Assembly (NCBI RefSeq): GCF_900101995.1
Contig: NZ_FNAS01000009.1
Coordinates: 1 to 64,000, forward strand
DNA length: 64,000 nt
Direction of reading: 5' to 3'
Source of the DNA: Riemerella columbipharyngis
GTDB lineage: Bacteria > Bacteroidota > Bacteroidia > Flavobacteriales > Weeksellaceae
Shown here: positions 1 through 7,738 of the stretch, piece by piece
How the letters are laid out: every line of letters begins with the position of its first letter
How positions within the stretch are numbered: the stretch's first letter is position 1
Made by a program: the position numbers and the translations under genes
The notes under the pieces: generated by a model
The model's database searches: none
Seen by the model: the letters and a program-made list of their open reading frames with translations, nothing else
Told to the model about the DNA's origin: nothing

Positions 1-127
1 AATGGACTTTACCGAGTCTTTGTAAGGCAACAGGATATCTATCATGGTTTGTACCAGTGCTTATGTATTTTTACCTTAAAAGAATTCTTTTAATAAAAAT
101 AAAACTTCTATTCCACTTGTCGCTTTT
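1..127 (-). pseudogene. IS30-family transposase relic, cut by left window edge
   Basis: Read on the minus strand, one frame gives the IS30 transposase catalytic-core pattern: GKNT, then TMIDILLPYKDSVKSI, the segment that precedes TSDNG in intact IS30 enzymes. Two in-frame TAA codons interrupt it and there is no start. The frame runs off position 1, so the DDE aspartate motif would lie outside the window. A second, differently damaged copy lies at 6090-6265. The match rests on remembered family motifs, not on a search. Confidence 0.6.
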
Positions 128-433
128 TATATTTGAACTTAGGTTTAAAATTAAATAATTCTATTTGTTATTTTTCAGATGTTTTTATATCCCTTTTCTC
201 ATAAACAAAATAAATGAATCTGTTTTCCAAGTCATTGTACCATATATATTCAATAGTGTTTTTTCTATGTTCAATGTAAGAATGTTAAAGAAATTTAAGA
301 TTATAATTGTGGAAATGAGCAAATACATCTGTTTTTTAAGGCTTTAATCTAAAAAAGCTTCAAAAAAATGTTAAAAAATGTTAAAGTGTGAGTTTTAGGC
401 ATAAATAAAAAATCATAAATCGTTTGAATTTGA
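128..433. other. gap with no gene recognised
   Basis: AT-rich sequence between the IS30 relic and the NlpC/P60 gene. A 60-codon frame at 165-347 has no recognisable motif, no convincing start context and a composition like the surrounding noise, so I do not call it. No RNA gene or terminator is visible. Confidence 0.5.
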
Positions 434-441
434 TACTTTTG
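434..441 (+). promoter_or_regulatory. Bacteroidota -7 box for the NlpC/P60 gene
   Basis: TACTTTTG fits the TAnnTTTG -7 consensus of Bacteroidota sigma factors and lies 36 bases before the chosen ATG at 478. No clear TTTG -33 box was found at the usual spacing, so this is a half-site only. Confidence 0.4.
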
Positions 442-477
442 CCTTGTCAACTGATAATAATAAAAACAAACCCCGCA

Positions 478-1158
478 ATGAGAAAACATTTTTTAGTCTA
501 TATCATCATCGCTGTAATGGGCGTTTTATTAGAATCTTGTGCCACAAACTATGTAGTATCTGCCACACCGAGTACCACTACTAATATAGCTGCTATCCCT
601 AAAACAAACTCAAACTATGGCAAAATAAATAGAGAGAGTCTTCATAAAGCCAAAAGCTCTTTGTATGCCGATTTGGATATCTCAAAACCTATGCCAGAAA
701 ATACATTTGTTTTAGAAAAATCATATGAAACGAATACTGCCATCGCAGAGGCTATAAAATATGAAAAAACAGTAGATGATATTCTAAAAGAAGCTAAAAC
801 ATATATAGGAACTCCATATAGATTTGGTGGAATGTCAAGAAGAGGGATAGATTGTTCGGCATTTGTTCTTTCTGTATTCAATGAAGCGATAGGAATAGAT
901 TTGCCAAGAGTGGCTTCAGAGCAATCTCGGGAAGGAGAAAGGATAGATAGTATGGGTGATCTTAGGAAAGGAGATTTAGTGTTTTTTTCTACTCGTGGGG
1001 GAAATAGAATTTCACATGTGGGGATTGTAGAGAATGTAGAACCTAATGGAGATGTTAAATTTATCCACGCATCTTCATCTAATGGAGTTACGATATCTAC
1101 ACTCAATAGCGGATATTGGAGTTTGAAATACCGTTTTGGAAAACGCATTATACAATAA
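478..1158 (+). CDS. NlpC/P60 cysteine endopeptidase lipoprotein
   Basis: A 226-residue cell-envelope peptidase expected to cut peptidoglycan stem peptides. It starts MRKHF, with a hydrophobic segment and a lipobox ending LLESC, so it is probably a lipoprotein. The frame is open further upstream, but the ATG at 478 gives a proper signal peptide. The C-terminal domain starts near residue 115 with YIGTPYRFGG. It carries the catalytic Cys in DCSAFV, the His in SHVGIV and a third polar residue in IHASS, the usual NlpC/P60 triad order. Residues 20-100 are low-complexity and Ser/Thr-rich, probably a linker. The gene stands alone, with a strong terminator behind it. The family is certain; the exact bond cut is not. 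Confidence 0.93.
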   Translation: MRKHFLVYIIIAVMGVLLESCATNYVVSATPSTTTNIAAIPKTNSNYGKINRESLHKAKSSLYADLDISKPMPENTFVLEKSYETNTAIAEAIKYEKTVDDILKEAKTYIGTPYRFGGMSRRGIDCSAFVLSVFNEAIGIDLPRVASEQSREGERIDSMGDLRKGDLVFFSTRGGNRISHVGIVENVEPNGDVKFIHASSSNGVTISTLNSGYWSLKYRFGKRIIQ

Positions 1159-1180
1159 AAATGTTTAAATACCTATAAAT

Positions 1181-1212
1181 AAAACCGCCCCAAAATATGA
1201 GGCGGTTTTTTA
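1181..1212 (+). terminator. Rho-independent terminator after the NlpC/P60 gene
   Basis: AAAACCGCC pairs with GGCGGTTTT across an 11-base loop and is followed by a T run. Confidence 0.9.
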
Positions 1213-1275
1213 GGACGATACAAATATCAGAATATACTCTATTATCTTTTTGTTGATTCATTTGAGAACATTAAA

Positions 1276-2301
1276 ATGCCTGCAAGGATTGCCTACATAG
1301 AACTGGATACACACGCTGAAATTGCAAACCGGTTTCACGATCTAATGCTGCAATCAGAAGCGTTTAGCGTGGATTATTATTTCTCTAAACGAATTTTAGA
1401 AATACTTGAAGTAGATGGAGACAACATATTTCTTTCCAGTAATTCTGATATTCTAAAACAATTAAATCAACGGCATTATGATTTGGTCGTAATAGGTACG
1501 GTGCATCGTTATTTTGATTTATTTTTCCGCATTACGAAACGCTACCACACGGCTGTCATTTGCCATAATCTTAATTTCATTAAAGCATCTAAATTAGATC
1601 TGCTTAATGGGATTTTGGAAAAAGAAACCCGCTACCGGTTAAAATTATTATTAAAAGAAAAACTTTTTCTTAAGGACAAAGTTTATAAACAGGCACAAAG
1701 CCTATGGGTATTGTCTCAAGAACTCGCTCAAGAAAAATACGAATATCTTCCTCTTTTCTATAATGAATTTGATTCTGCTGCTGAAAATGAAATTCCGACA
1801 ATCGTAATTCCTGGCTCTGTCTCTCAACTTAGGCGTGATTATGAGCGTGTTATAAATCGTCTGTATAATGCTACTCTTCCTCTGAAAGTTATCTTTTTAG
1901 GTAAAGCTTCAGGACAGGAGCTCGAAAAAATAAAGAAATTAAAATCGGAAAAAACGGTTTTGGATATTGTCTATTTTACAGAGATGGTTCCACAGCCTGT
2001 TTTTGATGATTGGATGAAAAAGGCAGATATTCTCTGGTGCCCGATACAAGATGAAACAAAATTTTTGGGGATAAAAGAAAACTACGGGATTACCAAAACG
2101 AGTGGAAATATCGGTGATGCCATTAGATACGGGAAAAGAGCTATATTCCCTAAGTTTTATCAAAATAAATATCCTTTTATCCTTTTGGAAGAGGGCTATT
2201 TCAGTGGAAAAAAGCCGGTATTCAACTTTGCTTTTGAAGATTTTACCAAAGATAAAATTAGAAAAGATTTAGAAAAAAAGCTATTGAAAGCGTGTAAATA
2301 A
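1276..2301 (+). CDS. glycosyltransferase-like protein
   Basis: A 341-residue soluble protein with no signal peptide. The layout resembles a GT-B fold: an N-terminal half with alternating strands and helices (DLVVIGTVHRYFD near residue 70, TAVICHNLNF near 95) and a C-terminal half opening with TIVIPGSVSQ, then LKVIFLGKASG, then the acidic stretch KADILWCPIQDE followed by SGNIGDAIRYGK. That final layout resembles nucleotide-sugar binding loops of family 4-type enzymes. It lies 15 bases upstream of a Wzx-type flippase, which suggests a surface glycan role. I cannot name the sugar or acceptor, and the family call is by pattern only. Confidence 0.55.
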   Translation: MPARIAYIELDTHAEIANRFHDLMLQSEAFSVDYYFSKRILEILEVDGDNIFLSSNSDILKQLNQRHYDLVVIGTVHRYFDLFFRITKRYHTAVICHNLNFIKASKLDLLNGILEKETRYRLKLLLKEKLFLKDKVYKQAQSLWVLSQELAQEKYEYLPLFYNEFDSAAENEIPTIVIPGSVSQLRRDYERVINRLYNATLPLKVIFLGKASGQELEKIKKLKSEKTVLDIVYFTEMVPQPVFDDWMKKADILWCPIQDETKFLGIKENYGITKTSGNIGDAIRYGKRAIFPKFYQNKYPFILLEEGYFSGKKPVFNFAFEDFTKDKIRKDLEKKLLKACK

Positions 2302-2302
2302 C

Positions 2303-2310
2303 TATTTTTG
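2303..2310 (+). promoter_or_regulatory. -7 box directly before the flippase start
   Basis: TATTTTTG fits TAnnTTTG. Its last base lies only six bases from the flippase ATG at 2317, so transcription from it would give an almost leaderless message. Confidence 0.4.
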
Positions 2311-2316
2311 CGGTAT

Positions 2317-3789
2317 ATGAGTGTAGTGGCAAGACAAAGTTTCAAGTATTCCCTTGTGGGGTATCTCGGTTTTTTACTCGGGACGCTATCTACATTTTTC
2401 TTATTTACCAATGATTTATCGTTTTACGGAAAGCTAAGGTTTATATTGCCTACGGCACAGCTATTCCTTCCTATTGCTGTTTTTGGGATATCTTATTCCA
2501 ATGTGAAGTTTTTTCAAGAGATGCAGAAGGACGGCAAGCATCACAATATGCTCTCGGTATCTTTGCTGGGTATCGTCTTTAATTTTATACTATTTTGTAT
2601 CTGCTTTTTCTGTTTTTATCTGCTTTTTCCCAATTATCAAAATTCCAAAACATGGGAAATGAAAGGGCTTATATTGCCGCTGGTGCTTGTATCGGCACTA
2701 TCGGCAGTATTTAATAAATATATTTCTAATTACAAGCGAATAGCAATATCCAATATCTTTGAAAATCTATTTCCAAAGCTTGCTAATATAGGGGCTTTTT
2801 GTTTGTTTTTTTTCTTAGGATTTTCAGAGAGTTGGGCTTATTTATTTTTCTTTTTGGTATTTTTATCCGCTCTTTTGGGTTACTATTATTACGCAAATAA
2901 GCTGGAGGGTATCAATTTTGATTTTTCATTGGATTATTTTAAGGAAAATAGCCGGTGGAAGCCGTTTCTTGATTACAGTTTTTATGGCTTTTTAGGAAAT
3001 TTGGGAAGTTATCTCGCTTTGAGTATTGACAATTATATGATTAGCGAGCATATCGGTTTCCAGCAAAACGGTGTTTATAGTACGATATACTCTATCATTT
3101 CTCTGGTCAGTGTGCCGGCAATGGGGCTTTACAGCATCTCGGCTCCCATTATCAACAAACACTTTGCAGAGGGCACAATGGCAGAGCTGAATCACTATCA
3201 TAAGAAGACTTCTCTTGTTCTTTTTTCCATAGGACTGGTACTGCTATGCTGTATCTGTGTGGGATTTCCATATCTTACTTTCTATATGCCCAAAAGTGGG
3301 GGAGCCATTCGCGAGGCACAGTCTTTAGTTTGGATTATCGGGGCTGCCACCTTGTTTGAGCTGGCGACGGGTTTCAATGGCTATATTATTTCTATGTCTA
3401 AATATTATCGCTTTAGTATCATTGTTATGCTGGTTTTGGCAATGGTAACGATTGGGCTGAATTTTTTCTTTATTAAATTTACAAACCTTGGTATTTTAGG
3501 AGTGGGAATTGCGTATGCTGTTTCACTTACTTTGTTCAATATTGTAAAAATTATTTTTAATTACATTAAATTTAAAGTTTTTCCACTAAGTATGCCTATG
3601 CTTTATGTTCTGATTGTTGGGGGGATAGCTTTAGGGGGTGCCTTTTTTTTACCTGAATTGAATATTCCTTTTTATAATCTCGTTTATAAGCCTTTTGTTG
3701 TTCTAATAATAGCTCTTTTAGGTAATCATTTCCTCAAAATATACCCATTGGCAGATTTTGTTTTTGAAAAATTGAAAAAAAAGAAATAA
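2317..3789 (+). CDS. Wzx-like polysaccharide flippase (MOP superfamily)
   Basis: A 490-residue integral membrane protein with about 12-14 hydrophobic segments and short charged loops, the usual size and layout of polysaccharide/lipid-linked oligosaccharide flippases. It would move undecaprenyl-linked glycan units across the inner membrane. A longer frame begins at a TTG (2308), but ATG 2317 is preferred because it is a normal start and the extra residues add nothing. The upstream gene looks like a glycosyltransferase, which supports surface-glycan assembly. Substrate unknown. Confidence 0.85.
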   Translation: MSVVARQSFKYSLVGYLGFLLGTLSTFFLFTNDLSFYGKLRFILPTAQLFLPIAVFGISYSNVKFFQEMQKDGKHHNMLSVSLLGIVFNFILFCICFFCFYLLFPNYQNSKTWEMKGLILPLVLVSALSAVFNKYISNYKRIAISNIFENLFPKLANIGAFCLFFFLGFSESWAYLFFFLVFLSALLGYYYYANKLEGINFDFSLDYFKENSRWKPFLDYSFYGFLGNLGSYLALSIDNYMISEHIGFQQNGVYSTIYSIISLVSVPAMGLYSISAPIINKHFAEGTMAELNHYHKKTSLVLFSIGLVLLCCICVGFPYLTFYMPKSGGAIREAQSLVWIIGAATLFELATGFNGYIISMSKYYRFSIIVMLVLAMVTIGLNFFFIKFTNLGILGVGIAYAVSLTLFNIVKIIFNYIKFKVFPLSMPMLYVLIVGGIALGGAFFLPELNIPFYNLVYKPFVVLIIALLGNHFLKIYPLADFVFEKLKKKK

Positions 3790-3859
3790 TCGTACTTTTC
3801 TTCAGGAACCTTTATAGCTTAAAGAATAACAATCATCTTTTTCTCCGTCATAAAGGAAA

Positions 3860-4588
3860 TTATTGTAAAAGATTAAGCTCGGCATCTCTTTTACCCATTA
3901 AGTGTAAAAGTTCTTCTTTAAGGTTTTTGCCTGATCCGCCGTCTTCAGCATTGTTTAAATCTATATCTAAGGATAAATTCCCTCTGAAATAAACATCTTT
4001 GTAAGCTGTACAATAAATCTCTATAGAAGATGCTTCTGGAATAAAAGTTCCAAAAGCACCTTTAAATTGCACGGGATATCCGGAGTCATATTTGATATGC
4101 CATGTTCCATTATCTCCAGGAAAAGCAACAAGTTTAACAGATGTTGTTTTCTTTTCATTTGCTTTACTTGCATAAACAGGCATTAGAGTTTTATAGTAAT
4201 CTCTGGAGGAAATATAGAAAGAGTGCACTACTAATTGATATTTCTCTACAGGTATTTTGGTATCAAAATCCCGAATAAAATTCTCGCTAAGTGTTGGATT
4301 TGTAATCTTATAAGTAATTGGAAATATCAATTGAGGGGAATTTTCTATCTGTGTTTCATATATTCTATGGGATTCTATTTTTGTGGTCCCCACTCGCTTT
4401 TGGTCTTCGGTCAGGGTTCCATTTGTTTTAATGTCTGTTCTCAAAAAGAGAGATTTAGTATTCGCTATACCTTTTACCTGCAAAGTTTCATCAGGACTTT
4501 CTGTATTTACACCGACTTGTGCATAAACTGTATTAAAGAAACAAAATATAACGAAAAAAGTTATTGGTTTGATTTTATTTGTATACAT
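3860..4588 (-). CDS. secreted protein with GVNT-SP motif (third of three)
   Basis: A 242-residue protein with a signal peptide ending VYAQ, followed at once by VGVNTESPDETLQVKG. This motif is common just after the signal peptide in Flavobacteriia surface proteins and also occurs in phage tail-fibre-like proteins. The rest is predicted beta-rich with no known domain, and the last 25 residues are helical and charged. It is the third gene of a minus-strand cluster, 10 bases behind its neighbour, and converges with the flippase gene. Function unknown; surface or extracellular location inferred. Confidence 0.75.
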   Translation of the reverse strand: MYTNKIKPITFFVIFCFFNTVYAQVGVNTESPDETLQVKGIANTKSLFLRTDIKTNGTLTEDQKRVGTTKIESHRIYETQIENSPQLIFPITYKITNPTLSENFIRDFDTKIPVEKYQLVVHSFYISSRDYYKTLMPVYASKANEKKTTSVKLVAFPGDNGTWHIKYDSGYPVQFKGAFGTFIPEASSIEIYCTAYKDVYFRGNLSLDIDLNNAEDGGSGKNLKEELLHLMGKRDAELNLLQ

Positions 4589-4598
4589 GATTTATTCC

Positions 4599-5213
4599 TT
4601 ATTTCTTTTTAGATAAAATTATTAATTTACATGTCCAGCCTTTAACACCGGTATTCTGTTTTCCTTCCGGAAAAGTTCCTTCTATATCTCCCAAAGTAGT
4701 TTGATCTATTCCATTAAATCCTAACTTCAATCTATAAGTTCCATCTACGGATTCCACATAAGAATATTCCGTGGGATAAACATTTATTATATTATCGCCT
4801 GAAGCATTTCTTGGAATTCTTCCTCTAAATATAGCTTCTGCTACATATACGATGTAATCGCTATCTGGGAGACCTGTATTTAGATCAACATTCACTCCAT
4901 TTACATTTTTGATATTAAGACTTACAACCACTGCTGGAGCAAGCTTTCCATAGAAAGGCTCTATTTTTTTTATTTTTCCAAAATCTTCGCCTTGTTTTTC
5001 ACTAACTACTAAATGGTCAAAAGAAAAGTTTAATGTATTTTTATCATCTTGTCTCAAATACCCACCTTCCTGATTGCTCTGTTCCACCAAAATATCTCCG
5101 TTAACATCGAGTTGGTATCGGTGGTCAGGAGTTTCTGTATTAATACCGACCCTCTGTGCCACTAATAGTACAGAGTTAAGCAACAGAACAAATAAAATAC
5201 TTTTTTTCATCAT
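4599..5213 (-). CDS. secreted protein with GINT-TP motif (second of three)
   Basis: A 204-residue protein. The signal peptide ends LLVAQ, then VGINTETPDHRYQLDVNG. The remainder is beta-rich, with one Cys near the C-terminus (GWTCKLIIL) and no catalytic pattern. It starts with two Met codons; either may be used. It lies 5 bases after the first gene of the trio, so co-transcription is likely. It shares only the N-terminal motif with its neighbours, so the trio looks like a common front end with different C-terminal bodies. Confidence 0.75.
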   Translation of the reverse strand: MMKKSILFVLLLNSVLLVAQRVGINTETPDHRYQLDVNGDILVEQSNQEGGYLRQDDKNTLNFSFDHLVVSEKQGEDFGKIKKIEPFYGKLAPAVVVSLNIKNVNGVNVDLNTGLPDSDYIVYVAEAIFRGRIPRNASGDNIINVYPTEYSYVESVDGTYRLKLGFNGIDQTTLGDIEGTFPEGKQNTGVKGWTCKLIILSKKK

Positions 5214-5218
5214 TTATT

Positions 5219-5893
5219 TTAATTTACTAAAGGATTTGCTACTGTTATATTTTCTACATTTCTTCCTCTCATATTTATTTCTTGAGTTTTGATCTCAAAA
5301 CCTCCTTTATTTTCAAAAGTCAAAATATGAGCTGTCCATTTCTTTCTCTTCCCATTAGCAGGATAATTTAAAATGGGATAATCATAAGTTATTCTCTTGC
5401 GACCATTATCGAGTTTACAATTAGCCCACGGAATAAGATTGCTTCCGAAATTTTGTCCTCTGTATGTATCTTGAGCGTTATCAATAGTACTATTGATATA
5501 AACATCCAGTAATATCATATAATAGTTAGAATTTGAATGAGCACCTCTTATTCTAACATCTGGGTAATAGTCATCATGATTTGTTCTCTCGCCCGTTTCT
5601 GTACTATCAATATATGTCGTTTCCACAGGGTCTACAGTTTTAGTAAATGCCTCTGTATAGGGGATTATTTTATTTAAATCTCCACTATCTCTTATTAAAT
5701 ATCGAAAAGGCTCTCCATCATCAAGCCTATCGATATTTTTAATGTTTATGTCCTGAAAATGCATATTTCCTTTGATATGTAGTGTTTTTTCAGGAGTGTC
5801 TGTGTTGATTCCTACATTTCCTGTATACTTTTGCTGAGCAAAAACTATTTTCGTTGATAAAATCAAAGACAATAAAAAATATACTCTATTCAT
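5219..5893 (-). CDS. secreted protein with GINT-TP motif (first of three)
   Basis: A 224-residue protein. ATG at 5893 (MNRVYFLLS) was chosen over an upstream in-frame ATG because it places the signal peptide at the N-terminus and follows the promoter at a normal distance. After the signal peptide (ending VFAQQ) come NVGINTDTPEKTLHIKG and a beta-rich body containing TYDYPILNYP and HILTFENKGGFEI. No enzymatic motif is seen. First gene of the three-gene operon, with the best promoter in the cluster. Confidence 0.78.
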   Translation of the reverse strand: MNRVYFLLSLILSTKIVFAQQKYTGNVGINTDTPEKTLHIKGNMHFQDINIKNIDRLDDGEPFRYLIRDSGDLNKIIPYTEAFTKTVDPVETTYIDSTETGERTNHDDYYPDVRIRGAHSNSNYYMILLDVYINSTIDNAQDTYRGQNFGSNLIPWANCKLDNGRKRITYDYPILNYPANGKRKKWTAHILTFENKGGFEIKTQEINMRGRNVENITVANPLVN

Positions 5894-5914
5894 AAATTCT
5901 ATTTTTTTGGGCGA

Positions 5915-5946
5915 CAAAAATATATTTTTTGTAATAAATACACAAA
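5915..5946 (-). promoter_or_regulatory. promoter of the three-gene secreted-protein operon
   Basis: On the minus strand TTTG (5943-5946) is followed after 20 bases by TATTTTTG (5915-5922), a full Bacteroidota -33/-7 pair, about 21 bases before the ATG at 5893. Confidence 0.75.
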
Positions 5947-6089
5947 TATTACAGATGAACTTTTTAACTCTCCAATGTGAGAATTAAAAAAAAAATTAGG
6001 AATATTAAAAAATAGATTAATTTTATTATACTTGTTTTGTGAATTTGTTATAAAAGCATTAAATTTTAATGATTACTGGCTATTGTTTA

Positions 6090-6265
6090 ATTAATTATTG
6101 TATTTACTCAACCCATTTTCTCAAAAATTATACGGATAAGCAAAATAAAATTCAGTCTATAGTTTTTTGAAATTATTTAATGATGTGCAAACTCAGCACC
6201 ATTATCACTAGTAATGGACTTTAGCCGAGTCTTTGTAAAGTAGCATAGTACCGATACTTAAGAAT
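6090..6265 (-). pseudogene. IS30-family transposase relic, internal fragment
   Basis: Minus-strand reading gives KSITSDNGAEFAHH in one frame. After a frame change it gives TEFYFAYPYNF, a TGA, then ENGLSKYNN. Intact IS30 enzymes read ITSDNG-EFA-H, later FYFA-PY-SWERG-NE-NNGL, so the TGA sits where the conserved Trp is expected. The left relic at 1-127 shares about 25 bases with this copy (TTACAAAGACTCGG and flanks) with one indel. Only about 60 codons are readable and no terminal inverted repeats were found. Confidence 0.65.
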
Positions 6266-6508
6266 TTTTTTAAGGATGTTATTTCTACTAATATAATTTA
6301 TAGCCTTTCAATTGTTTTTGTTTACAATCAAGTCTATTTCTTAGTATTTAAAATATTGTTTATTGTTAATCTCATTTTGTCTTTTCTTTATGGAAGCTCT
6401 ATTTTTATGATTTGATGCTTACCTGATACTGGACATTTTCTGTATTTAAGGCAATGCAGACTTTATAAATCTTTTCCCTCGCTTTGTTTCTTGAATATAT
6501 TGATATAT
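6266..6508. other. gap with no gene recognised
   Basis: AT-rich sequence between the IS30 relic and the hairpin at 6509. All frames are closed and no family motif was found on either strand. It may be the rest of the decayed IS30 element or its target. Confidence 0.5.
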
Positions 6509-6538
6509 AGAAAGGAGGTATTTATATCCTCCCTTTCT
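6509..6538 (-). terminator. hairpin behind the broken Cys-His lipoprotein gene
   Basis: AGAAAGGAGG faces TCCTCCCTTTCT with one bulged base. It lies 30 bases past the end of the minus-strand pseudogene. No long T run follows, so its strength as a terminator is uncertain. Confidence 0.45.
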
Positions 6539-6568
6539 ACTGACTAAATAATATGATTTATAACAAAT

Positions 6569-7638
6569 TTATTTTAAGGATCTTAAATATAAAGCAACAC
6601 TTCTATTAGTTTTACCTTTTTCTCCTTCCAAAATATTATGTTTATTCGATATTTTTAGGTCAGGATTCTTTTGTAAATCATTATATAATTGTAAAGCAAA
6701 AAATTCATCATCATATAATAACATTCGTCCTACTACTAATGGAATTATTTTATCTCCTAAATTTTTTAATTTCTGATACGAAGGAGTTAATTTCCTATCT
6801 GTAGGGTTAGAACTTAATCCGAGTTTACCTTCAAACCATTTTGATTTCCAATCGAAATAAAGATCGTTAAATTCTTCTATATCCTCATTAGAAAGAGGTA
6901 AAAGTTGTCTAAGTAAAGCATCATATTGGGTATGAGTAGGCAGAAAACTAGGCGTTTGATGTCTTTTTACAAGTTCCTTAATATTTATATTAGATGTTTT
7001 TTATAGTAAATTCTCACTTTACCGTAAATGTCACTTTCTAAACCATCGGCTATATGAGTTAAACGTTGTAATGCCCCTAGTTTAGATTCCCAAATACTTC
7101 TGTCTGGAGCATATCTTACAGATGCGTGAGTCATGTAAAGAGGGTCTATGCCATTGTCTACACCCCAAGCTTCTATATCAGCATCCTTTATATCTGTTGT
7201 TTTTGTATATCCTAATTTTTTATAAAATTCATCAAAAAACTCTGGTTTAGTAGATTTTTCAGAAGGTAATATAAATTCTCCATCAGGCCATAGCCATTCA
7301 TTGGTAATTCCAAGTGTCCATGAAACACAGTTATAGCATTGAGTACTAATACTAGTTCTTCTTGAAAGATTAGTATCTAATTTTGAAAAAAATGAAGTGT
7401 AAAAGAAAATTTCATTTTGGTCCAACGAATGAGAAAAGGTAGGGATATTATCACAATGAGGATAAAGATCAGGTGTTGTTTGATCATTAGCTTTCCCTAA
7501 TAAAGGTTTGTTTCTCCCTTCATAAAAACTTCTCAACTGCATTTCTAGTTGATTGATTGTTATATTCTCTATAGAGTTACAGCAATTAAATAAAAATAAA
7601 ATTACAAATAATATCACTGCTAAATAGTTTATTTTCAT
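6569..7638 (-). pseudogene. frameshifted lipoprotein with a Cys-His hydrolase-like domain
   Basis: The first frame (217 codons, 7638 to 6985) has a signal sequence with a possible lipobox LFNC, then QCYNCVSWTLG, WLWPDGEF, ADIEAWG, MTHASVR, WESKLGALQRLTH and YGKVRIYYKK. The spacing of Cys, His and the final SKLG/YG motifs resembles small papain-like domains such as DUF7689; that match is from memory. The second frame continues for about 140 codons to a TAA at 6569-6571 and has no ATG near its start. Both frames join smoothly if one A is added to the A6 run (T6 at 6997-7002), giving YKKTSNINIKELVKR. This could be a real mutation, slippage-driven on/off switching or a sequencing error. Confidence 0.72.
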
Positions 7639-7738
7639 AGTATTTAATTTTATTCTACAAATAATACTAATTTATGTTTAAAATCGAATTTTTTTGTTAA
7701 AAAATATATTTAATAAGGGGCAAAATAATTTAAGAGGG

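Noticed and set aside
165-347. 60-codon plus-strand frame
   Set aside because: No motif, poor start context and located next to an IS30 relic; composition fits random AT-rich DNA.
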